Part shown: one piece after another, positions 60,201 to 64,000 of the stretch
Layout of the letters: every line of letters starts with the position of its first letter
How positions within the stretch are numbered: the stretch's first letter is position 1
DNA from: Erythrobasidium yunnanense
Lineage: Eukaryota > Basidiomycota > Cystobasidiomycetes > Erythrobasidiales > Erythrobasidiaceae
Assembly (NCBI GenBank): GCA_001600175.1
Contig: BCJC01000002.1
Location: 556,028-620,027 of the forward strand
Reading direction: 5' to 3'
Length of the DNA stretch: 64,000 nucleotides
Notes under the pieces: generated by a model
Database searches by the model: none
What the model saw: the letters and a program-made list of their open reading frames with translations, nothing else
What the model was told of the DNA's origin: nothing
Program-made: the position numbers and the translations under genes

Positions 60201-62934
60201 GCGACTCCGACTTTGAAGTCGTTCTCTTGAGAGTCTGATTGCCGCAGAAGGATGCCGACCTTTCGGATATGCATTGCTCGCTCTCGAGCTGACTGTACAG
60301 TCAGCGGCGTGTTCTCTGCCTCTAAGCATTTTGCGAATATAAGAGAAGCAGGATTGCTTGTTAGCAGAATCTGCAGAGCCGAATTCCGCAACAGCGAGTC
60401 TGACGACAATACATGCTGTAACAGTATTGGGAAAGACGCTTCAGGTAGATTTTGTGTAGAGCCAGTTTGGCAGAGACTCGCAAGGGCAGCCATAATAGAT
60501 CGATGCCAGCCGTATTTTGAGAGAGTTTGCTGGACTATACTGTGATCTAGGGGCTGAGTGGACTTAACAGTCCCCACGAGATCGAGCAGGGCGGTCATTA
60601 TCACGGCCGAATTCAATTCTGTCTCTTCGAACTCTGCTTTTGCAGTTGTGCTTTTGTCACTCGTGAGAATGGCTTCGAGAGCTGCTACATATGGTGCAGC
60701 CGCATCTGCAGACATCGCCCCGTGACTTGCCAAGACTATACTATCGTAGAGCTCCTTGGTCTGAACAGAACACATCAGCACGGCCAGTATATCAGCGACT
60801 CGTCACTAGACTTACCTGGCGATCTGTGACTTTGCCATTGTTCCAGCTAACTAGCCAGCTCGCAAAGCGTTGCTCCAGCTGAGCGCTTGTATGTTGAGCC
60901 CAAGAAGCTTCTTTAGGTAAGTTCCCATGTTCGGCTAAGCGTGCTATGAGCGAAGTACAGTAGGACTTGTCCAGTGTAGGCAGGTCCGTAAGAATCAAAG
61001 GCGCCATGAAGTCTTGAAAATATGGCCATTTCTGCTCGGATAGCGTCAAGACGAATGTAGCAGCCAAAGCCGGATGCTGCTTGGCGAGTATAAGTACACG
61101 ATTTGCACCGCTAGTAACGGACTCACACTGCGGTGCAGGTTCCATAGGCTTTGCAGAAGTGGGCGGCCTTGACTAAGCATGCTTTGCAGGGACGGCGCCA
61201 CAAGGAGTACCTTCACAGAGGTCTGCACCAGAGGCTCCAGATTGCGCTCTGTGGGTGATTGAGCCATGGACCGGCATGCCGAGAGCATGCTCAACTTGGC
61301 AGCTTCCGAGATCCTTGAGCCTTTGCGAGTGCCAGCAAGCACGCCTACCAAGTGCAATAGTAGTGAGGTCTGATATGACGATGTCTGCGATTGTGTATCT
61401 TGTAGTTTGACAAAGGCAGGGAGGATAGTTTCGACGAGATCATCGACGAGGCCAACTCGCGAGTAATGCAGGACGGAGGTAAGGACGCCTTCAAGAAGGG
61501 GTATCAGGTGTTCATTCTTGCTGATTTCTGCCTGCTTCATGCATGCACTAAAGATCGCTGGCCCTTTTGAGTGGAGATGCATGTCGACAGACTTGATACT
61601 TTCAACCAGTATCCACGCTACGCTTTCGGCGACCTTGCCATCCGTATCCTCTGGTGCTACTTGTGAAAGTAGAACTGAGACGAGACTGCTGAGAGGTTTG
61701 CCTGGTTTGGCCTTTCTGACCAGGAAAGCGAAGCAGGTTGCCAGAAGTCTTCGCAGATGCGGCCTTGTGGCACTGGATGATACGCGGGCTGGTGTCTTAG
61801 TATTCTGTTCTACGTCTTCCTCGCCTTCTTCATCGATATCCTCCTCGACATCGTCTGCCGCTGGGACCGCCTCAGGTTCTTCTGTCATTTGCGCCTCGCT
61901 CGCTTCGTCGGCCTCCACCGCTTCAATTTCTGCTTCTACATCATCGACCGTCTCGTTGTCTGCGCTAGCTAGCGGTTGTGCCTCGACTGGCTTTGGTGTT
62001 TCCTGCTTCGGCCTGTTGACAATCGTCTTTTGATCCATCAAGCCTGCTTCTACCCAGCTCCAGCACGTCTCCTGACGCTGCGCGTGGTCTCCCTTATTGA
62101 CGAGGTCTCCGCCTATTTCGCGAAAGAGCCAGACTAGGACCTGGAAAGCCCGCTTGCTGATCTCGGTGGCAGAGTTCAAGTCATTGCCTCGGTCGCCAGT
62201 AGCTTGCGAAGAGGGAGGATCCAATGCTAGGGCGACAGTTGACTGTACTATCGGAGTAAGGATGCTGTCGAAGTTCAACAACTGAAAGTCGGGATCTGGC
62301 GACAGAGATTGAATGAAGGCAGGTATAATATCGAGTGTGTGCGAAGCACATAGTGCCAGTTCCAAGCGATTTGGGGTAGTAAGCGTTCGTACCAGTAGAG
62401 AAGCGATTTTGAGGCGGTTGTGCAGAATAAGAGGAAGAGACCGGGTGAGGGGGTACATCACGCGATGCATTGCTCGGAATGGCAGTGAAGTATTGAGTAG
62501 AGCGAGCTCGGCCAGTGCGGACGACATAGGCGTGGCCATCTGTGCATACGGTCAGTAAGCGTTGATGCCAGTAATGGCCCACGCACCATAGACTCATCCT
62601 GAGCTTCATCTTCCATGTCGCTGTCTGCTGTGGTCGCATCTTGCTGCTTCTCCTGAACATCCCATCTGCCATATCGTTCGGCCGCATCATCGAGAAGACT
62701 TTGTAGGTCGACGGCGATATCCTTGTAGCGTTCGGCTTGTGATTTGAACTATGACGCTGATTAGATAGATACTGCATATAAGGCGGACGGCCTTACTCTG
62801 AATCCATTCTGCTCTACGACTGCCGGCTTCGACTTGGATTTCGACTTTTTCGAAGCTCGCTTGCGGGCCTCAGCGGCTTCCTGTATACGCGCTTTGCGCT
62901 TCTCGGACTTGACGTGCGTCTTCTTGACCTTCAT
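54278..62934 (-). CDS. UTP20: SSU processome HEAT-repeat protein Utp20
   Basis: Giant HEAT/ARM-repeat scaffold of the small-subunit processome, needed for 18S rRNA maturation in the nucleolus. The start at 62934 gives a basic N-terminus (MKVKKTHVKSEKRKARIQEA), then FKSQAERYKDIAVDLQSLLD. Long helical repeats follow; an acidic stretch at 61.78-61.95 kb (EVEAEIEAVEADEASEAQ-like) is a linker. The DRIM-type region is in 59.78-54.81 kb: SRDLVQLFFRYFADAS, ALYRSTDLYSYHLALLSHGD, LQTLALECIFTWKSPHLV, EVLPITIRILYGIMSSRQGR. The C-terminal exon has ETYSEIRRKMLMRREERKRS and ends RYGMKGGAKKPRRE, the basic tail of Utp20. Introns are few for its size: near the start, at about 61.05, 60.80, 59.80 and 54.83 kb, and one or two between 54.5 and 54.8 kb. 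It is by far the largest gene here, at roughly 2,700 residues. Confidence 0.93.
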
Positions 62935-63028
62935 ATTGCAATCATCTGATTAACCGAAGTTGGAGGAAGGCTGAGGGCCCTCAGTAGTGTCGGGCTTTCC
63001 CCTCTCCTAAACCTAATTTCTACACAAT
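62935..63028. promoter_or_regulatory. UTP20 upstream region
   Basis: Immediate 5' flank of UTP20. A cctaaacctaa stretch near 63006-63015 is noted but has no evident role. Confidence 0.3.
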
Positions 63029-63323
63029 AGATGGCTGTGTTACAACATGTGGTTCTCAGATTAGTTGTAATCACATCTCTACAACAAGAGCTACGACATC
63101 GGTAGGCCCGGATCACGTGAGCTCTGGTTGTTGTCGATGGGACACAAAGTATGGTCTACAGAACATGCGTATATACAGGAGAAGAGTGTATAAGAGCCTT
63201 AGATGCGCAGATCGCTGCAGTTTGCCGGGACCGATATATTACCGGGCCTGCCGATATCGTAGCTCTCCTTGTAGAGGTGTAATTACGACTAATCTGAGAG
63301 TCATATGTTGTACACAGCCATCT
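63029..63323. mobile_element. Imperfect inverted repeat, decayed foldback/MITE-like element
   Basis: The arm at about 63029-63111, read in reverse complement, matches 63242-63323 over about 82 bp at roughly 85 percent identity, separated by about 130 bp. Shared blocks include GTCGTAGCTCT/ATCGTAGCTCT, GACTAATCTGAGA/AACTAATCTGAGA and CACAGCCATCT. Nearly all mismatches are transitions. No transposase frame and no clear target-site duplication are visible. The size fits a MITE-type non-autonomous element; the identity is inferred from structure alone. Confidence 0.55.
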
Positions 63324-64000
63324 GCGACAAAACACATGAAGATTGAACCCTAGGGAGCTTACTGCCCGTCGCGCAATAGGCTAGACAAACGAGGAAAAGG
63401 CCTGTTGAGGTCGAGAGAATGTTAGTACCTTGGGTGACGGGATTCACAGGAACGTCCCATATCACGACAATCAGTCTCTCGACCCAGTCTTTTTGCCAAG
63501 CTACAGTGTACTCCCAGAAGATATCCCCGGAAGAAGACATGGTTCGCATACGATGGCATTGAAGTTTCGGGAACATCGATGAGTAGTAGAGGTATGAGAA
63601 CATGAAGCGAAACACGATACATACAGTCCCGAATGCCAGAAAAATTTCCCCATCATATGCGAACGTCTGCTCTAGGCACCGAGACAAGGGCTGGTCGAAA
63701 CGCACGCCGCATGGCCTGAAATCGTTCAGGGAGGTATACAGGTGTTATATACACAAGAAGGAGACTACGATGCGCGACATTCTTGCCCTGGAAGACGACG
63801 GCATCGCTTGAAACCCGACCAAAGCTCGATGGCGGCCGAGCGTTTTTTTGTGTATGTAGTCGCGTTGTACAAGTTAATCTATACAGCGAATGAATATGTG
63901 TCTCATACACTTGATATGAGTTTATGGAGGTGCGGGTGCTGCGTCAAGACTAATCTGATCGGTCAATGTATCTATGTCTTGGTCTGTAATATGAGGAAGG
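63324..64000. other. Non-coding end of the window
   Basis: 677 bp. A 134-codon minus-strand frame (63301-63705) and smaller ones are present but show no family, signal or splice context, and one overlaps the inverted repeat. No RNA gene was recognised. Confidence 0.35.

Noticed and set aside
63006-63016. Telomere-like cctaaacctaa stretch
   Set aside because: Only two imperfect units and no array; ordinary coding genes lie beside it, so there is no support for a telomere or an internal telomeric repeat.
63301-63705. 134-codon minus-strand frame
   Set aside because: It runs into the inverted repeat and shows no recognisable domain.

Overview
This is a window of compact fungal nuclear DNA, most likely from a basidiomycete. 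Nearly every gene is cut by several introns of about 40-80 bp with GT..AG ends. Several coding regions begin with a first exon of only a few codons, and neighbouring genes sit 6-300 bp apart. The proteins match typical fungal single-copy genes. I could not place the species; a small-genome basidiomycete such as a smut relative or a Pucciniomycotina yeast would fit, but that is inference.

Layout. 1-9.9 kb: exosome subunit Rrp40, a hyaluronan-synthase-like family 2 glycosyltransferase, cytochrome b5 reductase (minus), an intronless orphan, TRAPP subunit Bet5 (minus), a membrane-anchored cysteine synthase (Cys12 type) and an unrecognised N-anchored protein. 9.9-18.8 kb: glutaminyl-tRNA synthetase (minus) head to head with the SSU processome protein Utp13, then a long hormone-sensitive-lipase-type esterase. 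18.9-22.1 kb: a ZIP zinc transporter and a Pra1/Zps1-type secreted zinc-binding protein, transcribed divergently from one 452-bp promoter. 22.5-31.2 kb: cytochrome c peroxidase, a peroxisomal ABCD transporter, and a PHD-finger protein of the Cti6 (Rpd3L) type (minus). 32.0-34.9 kb: FIT/Scs3 and mitochondrial ribosomal protein uS9m (both minus).

35.7-47 kb is an accessory-like stretch. It holds two tandem small basic paralogues and a Pro-rich orphan, a secreted class-3-lipase-like protein whose nucleophile Ser position is Gly, a broken-looking orphan locus, a small probable mitochondrial membrane protein, and a secreted beta-trefoil-like protein. 47.3-54.2 kb: a cupin, Yip1 (minus), a poorly resolved minus-strand gene, a salicylate/resorcylate-type decarboxylase and the CTD-kinase subunit Ctk3. 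54.3-62.9 kb is one very large gene, UTP20 (minus). The last kilobase is non-coding and carries an imperfect inverted repeat that looks like a decayed foldback element.

Functional links: Rrp40, Utp13 and Utp20 all act in rRNA processing but are not adjacent. The zinc transporter/zinc-binder pair is the one arrangement whose neighbourhood clearly predicts a joint function. I saw no tRNA, rRNA, CRISPR array or intact transposon.
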